NCBI GenBank assembly: GCA_020686985.1
Contig: JAJEPU010000018.1
Location: 1-64,000, forward strand
Reading direction: 5' to 3'
DNA: 64,000 bases
DNA from: Brotaphodocola catenula
GTDB lineage: Bacteria; Bacillota; Clostridia; Lachnospirales; Lachnospiraceae
A program made the position numbers and the translations under genes. The notes beneath the pieces were generated by a model. It was not told the DNA's origin, did not search any database, and worked only from the letters and a program-made list of their open reading frames with translations. The number at the start of each line of letters is the position of its first letter. The first letter of the stretch is position 1. Positions 52,295 through 62,910 of the stretch are shown one piece after another.

Positions 52295-54094
52295 TTATCC
52301 CACGTACTGAAGCCCATCAAAACACTCATCCTCCGGAATTCCATTGATGGTTCGAGGATAAACATTCTCTTCGTTCGTATCAAGACGGATCTGACAGGTC
52401 TTTCCATCTGCGGTCTCTGCGGTGACATAAGTCGAATCATCTGTTGCTTTCAACTTGAGTGCCGTTCCTTTCGGAAGTTTCTCCTGTTTTCCGTCAATCC
52501 AGACCGGAACCTCCTGCTTTGTCGTCAGAGTCGGCACGATCTCATCAGCCAGATAAGTGCCCGATACAGTAAAATCGTCAGAGAGCGGTTGTGGCATTCC
52601 ATCCTCCCCGATCTTATAGTGACGGAAAATGCTGTATGTGCTGAGCATATCAGACCGGCGGAACAGAATGAAGTTGTCCGGGTCTGTCATGACGGAATCA
52701 TAAAACGAATCATCCGAGGTTCCGCAGTAAGTAATTCCCTTTGTGCTTAAATCAAAGATGTGGAGACTGCGAAAATCATTCGCCTCCTTCGTCTCAATAT
52801 AGAGATAACTGCGATTGTCCTTTGTCTGGATCAGCCAACATTTCGGATTGTTGAGATCATCGGTTGTCTCTTCCCCGTTTGACAGAAGAAATGCAGACGC
52901 ACTCCCAGTCTCTGCAAAAAGAGAGGTCGTTCCGGTCTGAGAATCGGTCTGCTTGGAGATTTTCACAGTCTCCTTATTACCGTCTCCATCGAGATCAACA
53001 GAAACCTCCTGTTCCTCATACAGAGGTTGAATCTTTGCCTCCGTAACAGAAGTTTTCCCGTCTTTTATGGAATCACTGGACAAGAGACTAACAGGGAGAA
53101 ATTCTGGCTTAAACAGATTTCCCTCTGTGGCAAACGGGATCTCCACAACCTGACGTCCCGCTGCATAAGGCGCAAGATCATAGTTGTTAAACGTGATCGT
53201 CACACCGTTTTGATCGATCGTCCACGAGAGCATCTCTGTGTCCGACAAATCGGAATCCACACTCGAATCCGTCTGCGCGCCATCCGTTCCTGTACCATTT
53301 GCACCATCTGCACCATTTTTCCCGGCAGCTGCAGTCGTATCTCCGTAAAACATACTCTTTACAGTATCTTCATAACCATCGAAAAACATATCCGGAGAGT
53401 AATCCTCCTTCAGCTTCTTCTTGACATACTCGAAAATCCCATCATAGTTCTGAGCAATATCCTGAAGCGTGTACCGTTTTCCAGTCTGCGGATTGAGGTT
53501 ATAGCCGGTTACCATCGAATTGGGATGAGCACCGCCAAGATAATCGTATTCCTCGACTGACAAACTGACAATCTGCTCATCCGCCCGCTTCGGAATCACA
53601 GAAACCTCGTAGGCAAGCGGAGTGCTGTCTTCTCCTGTCTGCATATCAAAAAATTCCTTGTTATCCTGATAGATCTGATCCAGTTCTTGTTCCTGATTCT
53701 GATTAAAGGTTTTTAAGGCCTGTTTCAGTGCGTCATGACCGTCTGCCATCAGATACATCTGATCCACGCGACCGTTAAAGAGCTGTTTCTGGTCTTTCCA
53801 TTCGCTCCGATACTTCGGAATGAAAGTCAGGCAGAGGGTATCTGAGCTCTCATTGGAAGAATTTTTTGACGCGTCTGCACCGTTCTGTTCCCCTGTACCT
53901 GTGGAATTTTGATTTTTCGAATCGCCATCTGTCTGATTTCCCTGATCAGAGCTCTGACTATCCTGCACCGTAGTCTGACTGGAACCATCCATTGAAGTTT
54001 TATGTGCCTGACAACCGTTTACCGCAAGCATCACAGCAGTCGAGCAGACGGCAAGTGCCATCCATTTGCTTTGTTTAAGATTTCTTTTTCTCAT
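52295..54094 (-). CDS. Lipoprotein with RsiV-like DUF4163/DUF3298 domains
   Basis: Predicted surface lipoprotein of 599 residues. The signal peptide ends in a lipobox, MLAVNGCQAH (Cys near 29), followed by a Ser/Asn/Gln-rich linker to about residue 95. The region about 100-240 resembles DUF4163/DUF3298 modules found in RsiV anti-sigma factors and PdaC: EVSVIPKRADEQIVSLSVEE, YLGGAHPNSMVTGYNLNPQT, and a NYDLAPYAAG stretch. The C-terminal half, about 330-599, is unrecognised and contains an Asp-rich DLDGDGNKET (dockerin/EF-hand-like) loop. There is no sigma factor beside it. ATG 54094 is supported by GAGGAGG. Lysozyme or glycan binding is possible by analogy with RsiV. Confidence 0.75.
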   Translation of the reverse strand: MRKRNLKQSKWMALAVCSTAVMLAVNGCQAHKTSMDGSSQTTVQDSQSSDQGNQTDGDSKNQNSTGTGEQNGADASKNSSNESSDTLCLTFIPKYRSEWKDQKQLFNGRVDQMYLMADGHDALKQALKTFNQNQEQELDQIYQDNKEFFDMQTGEDSTPLAYEVSVIPKRADEQIVSLSVEEYDYLGGAHPNSMVTGYNLNPQTGKRYTLQDIAQNYDGIFEYVKKKLKEDYSPDMFFDGYEDTVKSMFYGDTTAAAGKNGADGANGTGTDGAQTDSSVDSDLSDTEMLSWTIDQNGVTITFNNYDLAPYAAGRQVVEIPFATEGNLFKPEFLPVSLLSSDSIKDGKTSVTEAKIQPLYEEQEVSVDLDGDGNKETVKISKQTDSQTGTTSLFAETGSASAFLLSNGEETTDDLNNPKCWLIQTKDNRSYLYIETKEANDFRSLHIFDLSTKGITYCGTSDDSFYDSVMTDPDNFILFRRSDMLSTYSIFRHYKIGEDGMPQPLSDDFTVSGTYLADEIVPTLTTKQEVPVWIDGKQEKLPKGTALKLKATDDSTYVTAETADGKTCQIRLDTNEENVYPRTINGIPEDECFDGLQYVG

Positions 54095-54277
54095 AGAAAA
54101 GACCTCCTCTTTGTACCTCTGTGTATATTGGAATTTTCCCAAAAGGGAAATAAGAAATTGTTCATTGGTGGATTGATTTCTTTCATCCTCATCATATCAC
54201 AGGTTTCAAAAAGGAGGTCTGACGTTTCCATTAAGATTTGTTTACGTTCCTCGCAAAATTATTTAAGAATTGTGATA

Positions 54278-54303
54278 CCCCCCACCACCTAAAGAGGAGG
54301 GGG
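54278..54303 (-). terminator. Possible terminator after the topoisomerase operon
   Basis: Minus strand CCCTCCTCTTTAGGTGGTGGGG forms an imperfect hairpin 15 bp past the parC-type stop. It lacks a strong T-tract. Confidence 0.35.
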
Positions 54304-54317
54304 ACATCCATTCTGAG

Positions 54318-56552
54318 TTATAGGCGGACTTTGCTTCCCTTTCCGTCTCGTTTTGCCATCTTCAACCGGTTTAAGTGCACTTCTTTTTTCCTGTAAGTGA
54401 TGACCGGGTCCTGGCTGACAAAATAGAGGTCTTCGAGTTCATCCTTGTCGGAGAGACGAATTCCACGGACTCCGCGAGAATTCTTCTTCATCTCAGGAAT
54501 TTCTTCCATCATGAAGCGCAGGAACATTCCGGATGCCGACTGGAGCACAATCTCCTGTTCGTTTCCGACAATTCGCACATCGAGAAGACTGTCGCCATCC
54601 TGAAGTTTTGTGGAGGCAACGGTTCTATTGTTTGTGACAAATTCTTCTGCCGGCACCTGTTTGAGCATACCCATTTTTGTCGCAAACAGAAGAAGCTGAC
54701 CCGTCATGCGCCCGCTCACGGTAAGGAAGACGATCTCCTCCTTGCTTCCGTCGTACTTGCTCATATTGTCGATCGGGACACCCTTGTCACGCATCTTTCC
54801 GTATGGAAGGTCGGAAAGTTTCGTCTGGTGCAGGCTTCCGGTATTCGTGAAGATGCACAGTTTGTCCGAACTCAGGCATGGAATCACATACTTATAATCA
54901 TTTTCAATCGTCTCCTGATTGCGGTCGTAGGTCGATCGATCGATCGTCTTGCAATATCCGAAGCGATCCATGATGAAGACAACCTCCTGCACAACCGGAG
55001 CAATTTCCTCAACGACAGCATCCTTTCCATCCTCGATCTTTGTGTGGCGCTCCGTCGCAAACTCTGCACGAATATTCTGGAGATCTTCCTTGATCACAGC
55101 ATTCATTGTCTCTCGACTCTTTAAGATCTTCTCATACTGTGCAATTTTTTTCAGACACTCCTTGTACTCTTTCTCAAGTGCCATGATCTCAAGACCGATC
55201 AACTTGTACAGACGCATCTCGAGGATTGCACCAGCCTGTTTCTCGGTGAATCGAAGCTGTTTAGCATCCTCCTCAAATCCCGGTGTCTTAAAATGAATGT
55301 TTGAGATGTCGCCATTCACCAGGCAGGCTTTCGCGTCGCGCAGATTTCTCGAACCGCGCAGAATTGCGATAATCAGGTCAATGATGTCACACGCCTTGAT
55401 CAGACCCTCACGGATCTCCTTGCGCTCAAGCTCCTTGTCGAGAAGTGCCTGATACTTGTGAGTTGCATTCTCATACTGAAACTTCAGATAATTGGAGAGA
55501 ATTCCACGCAGGTTTAACGTCTCCGGACGACCATTTGCGATTGCGAGCATATTGACGCCGAACGTATCCTCGAGCTTCGTCTTCTTGTAGAGAATATTGC
55601 GGATGCGATCGATGTCCGCATCCTTCTTCAGATCCAGAACAATGCGGATGCCTTCCTTGCTCGACTGGTTGGAAATATCTACGACATCCGTGAGTTTTCG
55701 GCTCTCGACGAGGTCTGCCACATCCATCAAAAACTTATTGATTCCGGCGCCGATCATCGTGTACGGAATCTCGGTGATGATCATCTTGTCGCGGTCGGAT
55801 CGACGTTTTCCAAGTTCTACCTCGATCTTTCCGCGCAGTTTGATCTTTCCGGTTCCGGTCTCATAGATCTCTGCGAGATCTTTCTTGTTTGCAATGATAC
55901 CTCCTGTCGGGAAGTCCGGTCCCGGCATATAAGTGAGCATCTCCTCGGTCGTCATGTCCGGGTTGTCGATGTATGCCTGAACAAGGTCAATGACTTCTCC
56001 GAGGTTGTGTGGCGGAATGCTTGTACTCATGCCGACTGCAATTCCCTCAGAGCCGTTGATCAAAAGGTTTGGCACGCGAACTGGAAGAACCTCCGGCTCC
56101 TTCTCCGATCCATCGTAGTTGGAGACGAAATTTACGGTCTTGTCAAGATCCTTTAAATAGACCTCCTCCGCAAATTTTTCAAGGCGCGCCTCGGTGTAAC
56201 GCATTGCGGCAGCTCCGTCTCCCTCGATGGAGCCAAAATTTCCGTGTCCGTCCACAAGTGCCATACCCTTCTTGAAGTTCTGGGACATAACTACAAGCGT
56301 CTCGTAGATCGAACTGTCTCCGTGCGGATGGTACTTACCCATCGTATCTCCGACAATACGCGCAGACTTTCGGTGCGGTTTGTCATGACCAAGTTTCAGC
56401 TCTCCCATATCGTAAAGCACGCGTCTCTGTACCGGTTTCAGACCGTCTCTGGCATCCGGAATCGCGCGCGCGGTGATAACACTCATCGAATAATTCAGAT
56501 AACTGCGTTGCATTTCCTCAGAATATTCTGTTCGCAAAATCTTTTCTGACAT
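54318..56552 (-). CDS. parC: Type IIA DNA topoisomerase subunit A (ParC/GyrA-like)
   Basis: DNA breakage-reunion subunit that passes duplex DNA through a transient double-strand break. 744 residues: [20 protein letters not shown], the quinolone-region [13 protein letters not shown], the catalytic Tyr in [16 protein letters not shown], then a C-terminal beta-pinwheel. I see no GyrA box (QRRGGKG), which favours topoisomerase IV subunit A, but local annotation as a second gyrase is possible. It follows the subunit B gene by about 120 bp. Confidence 0.85.
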   Translation of the reverse strand: MSEKILRTEYSEEMQRSYLNYSMSVITARAIPDARDGLKPVQRRVLYDMGELKLGHDKPHRKSARIVGDTMGKYHPHGDSSIYETLVVMSQNFKKGMALVDGHGNFGSIEGDGAAAMRYTEARLEKFAEEVYLKDLDKTVNFVSNYDGSEKEPEVLPVRVPNLLINGSEGIAVGMSTSIPPHNLGEVIDLVQAYIDNPDMTTEEMLTYMPGPDFPTGGIIANKKDLAEIYETGTGKIKLRGKIEVELGKRRSDRDKMIITEIPYTMIGAGINKFLMDVADLVESRKLTDVVDISNQSSKEGIRIVLDLKKDADIDRIRNILYKKTKLEDTFGVNMLAIANGRPETLNLRGILSNYLKFQYENATHKYQALLDKELERKEIREGLIKACDIIDLIIAILRGSRNLRDAKACLVNGDISNIHFKTPGFEEDAKQLRFTEKQAGAILEMRLYKLIGLEIMALEKEYKECLKKIAQYEKILKSRETMNAVIKEDLQNIRAEFATERHTKIEDGKDAVVEEIAPVVQEVVFIMDRFGYCKTIDRSTYDRNQETIENDYKYVIPCLSSDKLCIFTNTGSLHQTKLSDLPYGKMRDKGVPIDNMSKYDGSKEEIVFLTVSGRMTGQLLLFATKMGMLKQVPAEEFVTNNRTVASTKLQDGDSLLDVRIVGNEQEIVLQSASGMFLRFMMEEIPEMKKNSRGVRGIRLSDKDELEDLYFVSQDPVITYRKKEVHLNRLKMAKRDGKGSKVRL

Positions 56553-56673
56553 TGTCTCTGTTCCCCTGTCTGTCTCTAGTTCTACTTCTTGTTCTTAGTC
56601 CGTCTGTTTTTTTCGTCTATCTTCTGCTATCTTCTATTTTTTCTTTTTTTATATCATCATTCTGGTCTTGATC

Positions 56674-58593
56674 TTATGCGTCGATCTCCGCTTCATCCGC
56701 ATGGTCGTGAATGAACTGTCGTCTCGGCGGGACATCGCTTCCCATCAGCATTTCCGTCACCTCAGATGCCATTCTCGCATCTTCGATTTCGACCTGCTTG
56801 AGCACACGACGCTCCGGATCAAGTGTTGTCTCCCAGAGCTGTTCCGGATCCATCTCACCGAGACCTTTGTAGCGCTGTAAACGGAATTCACCGGTGTGAC
56901 TCTTCTTGTATCGCTCAAGTTCCTTGTCATCATACAGATACTGCTCCTGTCCACGGCTCGGGATCACCTTGTAAAGCGGTGGCATCGCAATGTATACATG
57001 TCCATTATAGATCAGCTCAGGCATAAATCGATACAAAAATGTCAGAAGCAGAGTATCGATATGGCTTCCGTCTACATCGGCATCCGTCATCAGAATAATC
57101 TTGTTATAACGCAGTTTGGAAATATCAAAATCATTTCCGTATCCCTCTGAGAATCCACAGCCAAAGGAATTGATCATCGTCTTGATCTCCGCATTCGCAA
57201 GCACCTTATCCATCGAAGCCTTTTCTACATTGAGGATCTTTCCACGAATCGGGAGAATCGCCTGATAGAGGCGATTTCTTGCTGTCTTTGCAGAACCGCC
57301 TGCAGAATCACCCTCTACGATGAAGATCTCACACTTCTCGGCATCTTTGCTTTCACAGTTTGCAAGTTTTCCATTGCTGTCAAAAGAAAACTTGGATTTT
57401 GTCAGCATATTTGTCTTGGCTTTCTCCTCCGCCTTACGGATCTTTGCAGATTTTTCCGCACAGCCGATGATTGCCTTGAGCGTCTCCACATTTCGATCAA
57501 AGTAATGCTGGAGCTTGTCTCCTGTGATGGAGAACACAGCCTTCGTCGCATCTGCGCTCGCGAGCTTTGTCTTCGTCTGTCCCTCGAAAATCGGATCACG
57601 ATGTTTGATAGCAACGATTGCCGTCATACCATTTCTCGTATCTGCTCCGGTAAAGTTTGGATCTTTGTCCTTTAAGATACCGAGTTCCTTTGCGTAGGAA
57701 TTGATTAACTGGGTGAAACGGGTCTTAAAGCCAACCAGATGTGTACCACCCTCCTGAGTGAAGATGTTGTTGCAGAATCCAAGAATATTCTCCTCAAACG
57801 CATCTACGAACTGGAACGCAATCTCAGCCTCAATTCCATCTGTCTCGCTCTTAAAGTAGATCGGCTCATGAATCGGTATCTTTCCCTTGTTCACTTCCTT
57901 GACATAGGCAATGATGCCTTCCGGCTCATGATAAGTAATGCTCTCCTCCTCGCCCGGACGCTTATTCTCATAGAAAATCATCAGCTTTGGATTCAGATAA
58001 GCGGTCTCATGGAGACGGCTCTTTAACCAGTCTGCCTTGAAGCGTGTCTTCTCAAAAATCTCTCCATCCGGAAGAAAGTTGATCTCTGTTCCGGTTGATC
58101 TCGTCTTTCCGAGAACTGGAAGAAGACCATCCACAAGCTCCACGGTCGGAATTCCTCTTTCGTAGGCATCGTGGTGAATCTGTCCGTTCTTATACACCTT
58201 TACATCCATGTGCGCAGACAGTGCATTTACGACGGACGAGCCCACACCGTGAAGACCACCGCTTGTCTTATATGCATTATTGTCAAATTTTCCACCTGCG
58301 TGAAGTGTCGTAAAGACAACTCGCTCTGCGGAAACTCCTTTTTTATGCATCTCAACCGGGATTCCTCGTCCGGAATCCTTGACGGTACAGGAACCGTCTG
58401 CTTCCAGAGTTACCCAGATTTTATCACAGTAACCCGCAAGATGCTCATCCACCGCATTGTCCACGATCTCGTAGATCAAATGATTCAGTCCCTTGTTGCC
58501 AACGCCACCGATGTACATACCGGGACGCTTGCGGACTGCTTCAAGTCCTTCGAGTACGGTGATGCTGTCTGCATTGTATTGTGTCTTTGCCAT
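56674..58593 (-). CDS. parE: Type IIA DNA topoisomerase subunit B (ParE/GyrB-like)
   Basis: ATPase subunit partner of the gene at 54318. 639 residues: GHKL ATPase with ITVLEGLEAVRKRPGMYIGG, EIVDNAVDEHLAGYCD, VKDSGRGIPVEMH and KTSGGLHGVGSSVVNAL. The transducer follows, then the TOPRIM domain with IVEGDSAGGSAKTAR and ILMTDADVDGSHI, and the end motif RYKGLGEMDPEQLWETTLDP. ATG 58593 is chosen because GGAGGGG lies upstream; the open frame to 58668 lacks this. The ParE rather than GyrB label follows from its partner and is tentative. Confidence 0.87.
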   Translation of the reverse strand: MAKTQYNADSITVLEGLEAVRKRPGMYIGGVGNKGLNHLIYEIVDNAVDEHLAGYCDKIWVTLEADGSCTVKDSGRGIPVEMHKKGVSAERVVFTTLHAGGKFDNNAYKTSGGLHGVGSSVVNALSAHMDVKVYKNGQIHHDAYERGIPTVELVDGLLPVLGKTRSTGTEINFLPDGEIFEKTRFKADWLKSRLHETAYLNPKLMIFYENKRPGEEESITYHEPEGIIAYVKEVNKGKIPIHEPIYFKSETDGIEAEIAFQFVDAFEENILGFCNNIFTQEGGTHLVGFKTRFTQLINSYAKELGILKDKDPNFTGADTRNGMTAIVAIKHRDPIFEGQTKTKLASADATKAVFSITGDKLQHYFDRNVETLKAIIGCAEKSAKIRKAEEKAKTNMLTKSKFSFDSNGKLANCESKDAEKCEIFIVEGDSAGGSAKTARNRLYQAILPIRGKILNVEKASMDKVLANAEIKTMINSFGCGFSEGYGNDFDISKLRYNKIILMTDADVDGSHIDTLLLTFLYRFMPELIYNGHVYIAMPPLYKVIPSRGQEQYLYDDKELERYKKSHTGEFRLQRYKGLGEMDPEQLWETTLDPERRVLKQVEIEDARMASEVTEMLMGSDVPPRRQFIHDHADEAEIDA

Positions 58594-59031
58594 GAATCTT
58601 TCCCCTCCATTGTTCTTCTGCTCCTTCGCGCTTTTCATGTTTCTGGCCTGTCCGATTTGGATCATCAATCATCGTTGTGATTTATTATTATAATTTATTA
58701 TTATGATTTATTAGGATCATTCATCGCTTATGATTACGCTGATTATCGTAATTTACGATTTATTACGACTTATTGCGGTTTATCACGATTCATTTTATTT
58801 TTATTTTTCGCAAAAGGAGAAACAGATGCCCGCACACCTTTCATGTGCGGGCGCTGAGACATATTATCACAGAATTGTTTGAAAAAAGCAAGTATCTCTG
58901 ATCACGGAAAATTCGAGAGCAGGAAGAAAAAGCTCCTGAATCGTTCCAATTCTCACGAAAATTTGCCTTCAGCAAACAAATGTTCGATAGATGTATTATA
59001 GATCATTTTGAAGAAGGTTTCAAGTGTTTTT
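58594..59031. other. AT-rich intergenic region with a hairpin
   Basis: GCCCGCACA (58828-58836) pairs with TGTGCGGGC (58844-58852), a strong stem with no clear T-tract, perhaps a weak terminator of the NRPS gene. Between 58680 and 58800 lie degenerate repeats of the form GATTTATTAYGA in nearly pure A/T DNA, upstream of the topoisomerase operon. Confidence 0.45.
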
Positions 59032-62000
59032 TTACATTTCATCATCTGAATCTGATTTCGACGGTTCCACAATCCGAATCTCCGACGGAATCAATGATTT
59101 TTCACAGTTTCTTTCGAGATATTCCCGAATTTTTACGATATCAAGTTCAGCTTTTTTGTCAAAGCCAGCTGGTCCCGCTTCCATTGCAGGACTTACCTCT
59201 GCCGTCAAAATCAGTTTATTTCCCTCTGCATAGCGCACATAAGCCTCTGCACGTTCAACTCCCGGATAATGACAGAGTGTACTCTCAAGTTTGTACAGAT
59301 CAAGGAAATGACGACCGGTCAAACCCTCCTGAAGAATCGTGCGTCCGCCGTTTTCCAAAAGATCAAGCGATCCATCCGGGAGGATTCTTGCGGTATATCC
59401 CGTCTGATAAAGCATGCCAGGACCATACGGATTTGTGATGCGATCCCTCCATGTTTCCGGCTCATAATCCATCACATAGAGTTCGCCCCACGCACCAAAC
59501 GGCTTCTTCCGGCAATTTTTGTCAAATACATAAACCTTAACCGGTTCTTTTCCATCTACATTTCTTAAGAGCTGGCGCTGAACCGTGTGATTCAACTGAT
59601 CTGCGGTCACCGTGTAATGCAGAGGGAAGAGCTTGTCCGGAAGGTGACGTTTCAGACGGCGAACCAGGGTCTCCTCCTGCATTGCCTCCATCAGAGTCTC
59701 CATGATCATCATGAAGCATTCAAGCTGTGCCCGGTCGAAGCGGTTTTCCCAGTAGCGAAGCTCGTAATAATATCCCTTCTCATCGGTGAATACCTGAAGA
59801 TGAAACGGGAGCGCATCGAGTTGCATTTTTTCGCGTTTTGCCGGATAACCGCCGATTGTTCCAATGTTCAAGAGATCGCCCTGATATTGGAAGAACATCT
59901 CATCTGCATGAAGATTGGAGATATAACAGCGCATTGTGTTGACAATCTGTTTTCCGGATGTCTTTAAAAGTTCCGGTACGGTCTGGTCAATGTCCGGCGT
60001 GCAGCGGAAATAGTAGGTCAAAAACAGCGGACCGGCAAGACGATGCCAACGGCTGTCCGTTCTTCCACTGTGAATCGATGAACATACCGTGTCATCCTCA
60101 TTACTGAAAATTCCAATGCTGAGATTGTATGCAGTCAGGAAAAAGACATTCTCGGAAACGCTATATTTCTTACAAAATGCCGTAACCTGATGACGGCTGA
60201 GTCTCCGGAAACGCCCTCTTAAAACCGCATCAATTCCATGCTCAAGATCGTAGTCATCCGGTCTTGTCAGAATGCTCTTTCGAATCTTGAATCCCTTCAT
60301 CAGATTCTGGAAATACTCTTCATTCTTTGTGCGAAGTCCTCTTGCATCTCGATCTTTCTCATCGAGAATGTACTCGTAGAATGTATAGCTCTCCGGTTCC
60401 ACCGCTTTTCTGAGATAAAGCTGATTCAAATCCTCAAACAGCACATTCATCGTCATTCCATCGCCCATAATGTGTGCAAGATCGAAAAAGAAATAATTTG
60501 CAGAATCTGTCTGATAGATTCCAATGTGGTACAGATTCTCGCCTTCTCCGTAGAGATATGGATAGAGAAGATTCTCTCTCGTCTTCTCCCACTGCTCATC
60601 GCTCAGATGCGTGATCGGAATCTCAATCTTTCGCTTGTCATCACGGAAAATTTGGTATCTCCCCTCTGCCATCTGAATAATTGCCTTGAGTTCCGGATGA
60701 ATTTCAAACAACCATTCCACTGCAAATTTCAGTCTTCTCAGATCCACTCTCTCGTCTAACTTATAGAGGAACGGCAGGTTTGCAGTCGTATTTCCCCTCA
60801 TCACATACGCAAAATACAACTGAAGATTTGTGAGCGGATAGACCGGACGAACGCTGTAATCAACCTGATGTTTCTCGTCCTCTTTGCTTGCCAGAGCTTC
60901 CAGCTTTAAGACGGAATCATGTTTTACAAGATCATCTAAGGTCATCGAGAGCTTAATTGTCTTATAGAGATCTGTCAACAACAACACACTTCCGAGCGAG
61001 TCAAGTCCTGCCTCATAGAGCGGCGTATCGATTCCAAATTTTCTGTGACCGAGTACCCCTGCAACACACTCGTAAATCTGTTTCTGGTACCCTGTCTCCG
61101 GCATGCGAAGATTCTGCTCTTCCTGTTTTTCGAGTTTCTTTCCCTCAAAATACTGATTGCGGATAATTTTTTTTGAAGAAGTCTTTGCAAACGGAGTCTC
61201 ACGGATCGTACAGCGCAGAATGCGTTTGAACGTTGGCAACTCCTGATTATGTTTCTTGACAATCGCGGATACTGTTTTTTCAATATCCTCGACTCCTGCG
61301 ACCTCTGCGTATTTGTAATTCGGATAAACTTCCGCACAGATCCTGTCATCTGCTCCGTACACAAGAATATCCTCAATCAGACGATCATCCTCAAACATAT
61401 TTTCTATTTCTTCCGGTGCAACATTCTCGCCGTTGCTGAGGATAATCAGGTTCTTCTTTCTTCCGGTCAGATACAAAAATCCCTCATCGTCCACGTGTCC
61501 GAGATCTCCGGTGCACAGCCATCCATCCTCCGTGATCGCCTCCGCAGTCTTCTCTGGCTCTTTGTAATACCCCATCATCACAGACGGGCTCTTGACCTGA
61601 ATCTCACCGTCAACAATGCGAACCTGACAACGGTCAACAATCTTTCCGACGGAATCCACCTTGTCTGGACGTGACCAGTCTGGAGAAGAGATTTTCGGGG
61701 AACACTCAGACATTCCGTATCCCTGAGCGATTGTGATTCCAAGTCGCTGATAATTCTTTGCAAGATCCGGTGCGAGATAACCGCCACCGCTGATAATTTT
61801 GTGAAGCCGTCTCCCGAGAATCTGCTCCTTGATCTTTCGGATCGGGATCTCCGGCTTCTGACGGCTCAAAATTGCAATTCGATTGTAGAGCGTCTTTGCC
61901 ATCATTGGAACCATGCGCATCGCAGTTGGCTCAAACAGCAAAATATGCTCTGCCAATTTCTTCATATCTCGATTTAAGCACAGGACTCCGCCATAGCGCA

Positions 62001-62694
62001 TGACCGTGAAAACATCGCCGTTCAAGCAAAATACATGGTGAATTGGCAGGACATTTAAGTAAACTTCATTCTCCGGATTCAGCAGATCTGTCGCACAGAA
62101 TGTATTGTCCATCAGATTTCCATTGGAGAGCATAACTCCCTTTCCTCGTCCGGTTGTTCCGGAAGTAAAGAGAATCATCGCACACTCATCTTCCTTTGCA
62201 TCTGACGGAACTTTCTGTCCGGCATATTTTTTGAGAATCTGATCGGAGCATGGAACGTGTTTGCCGTGCTGTAAGGAAATGTATTCGGTCACATTTGGAC
62301 AGTTCGGACGCACATCATCGGTGATCGGATGAAATTCCCAATCGTAAAATAAGACATCCACATCGGAACGATTGAGGCAATCTGCGAGTTTCTCCGCATT
62401 CATCTGCACATCCAGCGGAATTCCTGTATCTCCGCCCGACATCACACCGAGAAGCACCGCAAGATAATGGTAGCTACTGATTCCGAGAAGTCCGACTTTC
62501 AGCTTGTGACCTACTTTCTCCCTCTTCTCTCTCGCCCACGTTGCAATCACATCACAGTCCTCTGCAAATTGGCGATACGTCACGCAAAACACCTTTTCAT
62601 TTTCTTCATACTTCAGAAACACACGGTCTCCGTGTTCACGACCAGCATTTTGCACGAGATCGTAAACCGTTTTGACATCCTGATAGGTAATCAT
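59032..62694 (-). CDS. Nonribosomal peptide synthetase, A-T-C plus degenerate partial A domain
   Basis: A 1220-residue multidomain enzyme for an unknown small peptide or acyl-amino product. The adenylation domain spans about 1-545: ILFTSGTTGRGKGVMLS near 178, YGMSECSPK near 326, LCTGDLGHVDDEGFLYLTGR near 395 and a Lys near its end (FAKTSSKK). The carrier domain serine is in LYEAGLDSLGSVL near 565. The condensation domain, about 610-1000, has AHIMGDGMTMN near 740 (HxxxDG). The last 150 residues resemble only the C-terminal part of another A domain (GELYVMDYEPETW, LYQTGYTARILPDGSLDLL), with the TGD Asp and the catalytic Lys lost. No thioesterase, reductase or PPTase gene is near. AGGGGAGGA supports ATG 62694. 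Confidence 0.88.
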   Translation of the reverse strand: MITYQDVKTVYDLVQNAGREHGDRVFLKYEENEKVFCVTYRQFAEDCDVIATWAREKREKVGHKLKVGLLGISSYHYLAVLLGVMSGGDTGIPLDVQMNAEKLADCLNRSDVDVLFYDWEFHPITDDVRPNCPNVTEYISLQHGKHVPCSDQILKKYAGQKVPSDAKEDECAMILFTSGTTGRGKGVMLSNGNLMDNTFCATDLLNPENEVYLNVLPIHHVFCLNGDVFTVMRYGGVLCLNRDMKKLAEHILLFEPTAMRMVPMMAKTLYNRIAILSRQKPEIPIRKIKEQILGRRLHKIISGGGYLAPDLAKNYQRLGITIAQGYGMSECSPKISSPDWSRPDKVDSVGKIVDRCQVRIVDGEIQVKSPSVMMGYYKEPEKTAEAITEDGWLCTGDLGHVDDEGFLYLTGRKKNLIILSNGENVAPEEIENMFEDDRLIEDILVYGADDRICAEVYPNYKYAEVAGVEDIEKTVSAIVKKHNQELPTFKRILRCTIRETPFAKTSSKKIIRNQYFEGKKLEKQEEQNLRMPETGYQKQIYECVAGVLGHRKFGIDTPLYEAGLDSLGSVLLLTDLYKTIKLSMTLDDLVKHDSVLKLEALASKEDEKHQVDYSVRPVYPLTNLQLYFAYVMRGNTTANLPFLYKLDERVDLRRLKFAVEWLFEIHPELKAIIQMAEGRYQIFRDDKRKIEIPITHLSDEQWEKTRENLLYPYLYGEGENLYHIGIYQTDSANYFFFDLAHIMGDGMTMNVLFEDLNQLYLRKAVEPESYTFYEYILDEKDRDARGLRTKNEEYFQNLMKGFKIRKSILTRPDDYDLEHGIDAVLRGRFRRLSRHQVTAFCKKYSVSENVFFLTAYNLSIGIFSNEDDTVCSSIHSGRTDSRWHRLAGPLFLTYYFRCTPDIDQTVPELLKTSGKQIVNTMRCYISNLHADEMFFQYQGDLLNIGTIGGYPAKREKMQLDALPFHLQVFTDEKGYYYELRYWENRFDRAQLECFMMIMETLMEAMQEETLVRRLKRHLPDKLFPLHYTVTADQLNHTVQRQLLRNVDGKEPVKVYVFDKNCRKKPFGAWGELYVMDYEPETWRDRITNPYGPGMLYQTGYTARILPDGSLDLLENGGRTILQEGLTGRHFLDLYKLESTLCHYPGVERAEAYVRYAEGNKLILTAEVSPAMEAGPAGFDKKAELDIVKIREYLERNCEKSLIPSEIRIVEPSKSDSDDEM

Positions 62695-62717
62695 AGTTCC
62701 TCCCCTTTGAAAACTAA

Positions 62718-62770
62718 GACAGATTAATAAGATCTGTCTCAAATATAACATGTCTCAAGGAATATGTAAA
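62718..62770 (-). promoter_or_regulatory. NRPS promoter with operator-like inverted repeat
   Basis: Minus strand TTTACA (62765-62770), 17-bp spacer, TATATT (62742-62747). Right after it, GACAGAT (62732-62738 read on minus) and ATCTGTC (62718-62724) form a 7-bp inverted repeat over the expected start of transcription. This is a typical place for a repressor such as TetR; no regulator gene is adjacent. Confidence 0.6.
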
Positions 62771-62910
62771 CATTTTTCAACCAATGCTTTTGTTGAAAAC
62801 TCACAGTTTTATGTCGATATTTGTCATTTTTTAATTCGTTTTGCAAATAGGCATTTTCTTGTCAGAACTCCTGAAAATAACTAAAAATTTATAGTTCTCT
62901 TCTTAAATCG

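Noticed and set aside
58594..58668. 25-codon N-terminal extension of the topoisomerase B subunit
   Set aside because: GGAGGGG directly precedes the ATG at 58593, and the extension has no family similarity.
58680..58800. Second iteron-like array before the topoisomerase operon
   Set aside because: The GATTTATTAYGA-like units are short, irregular and explainable by extreme A/T content.
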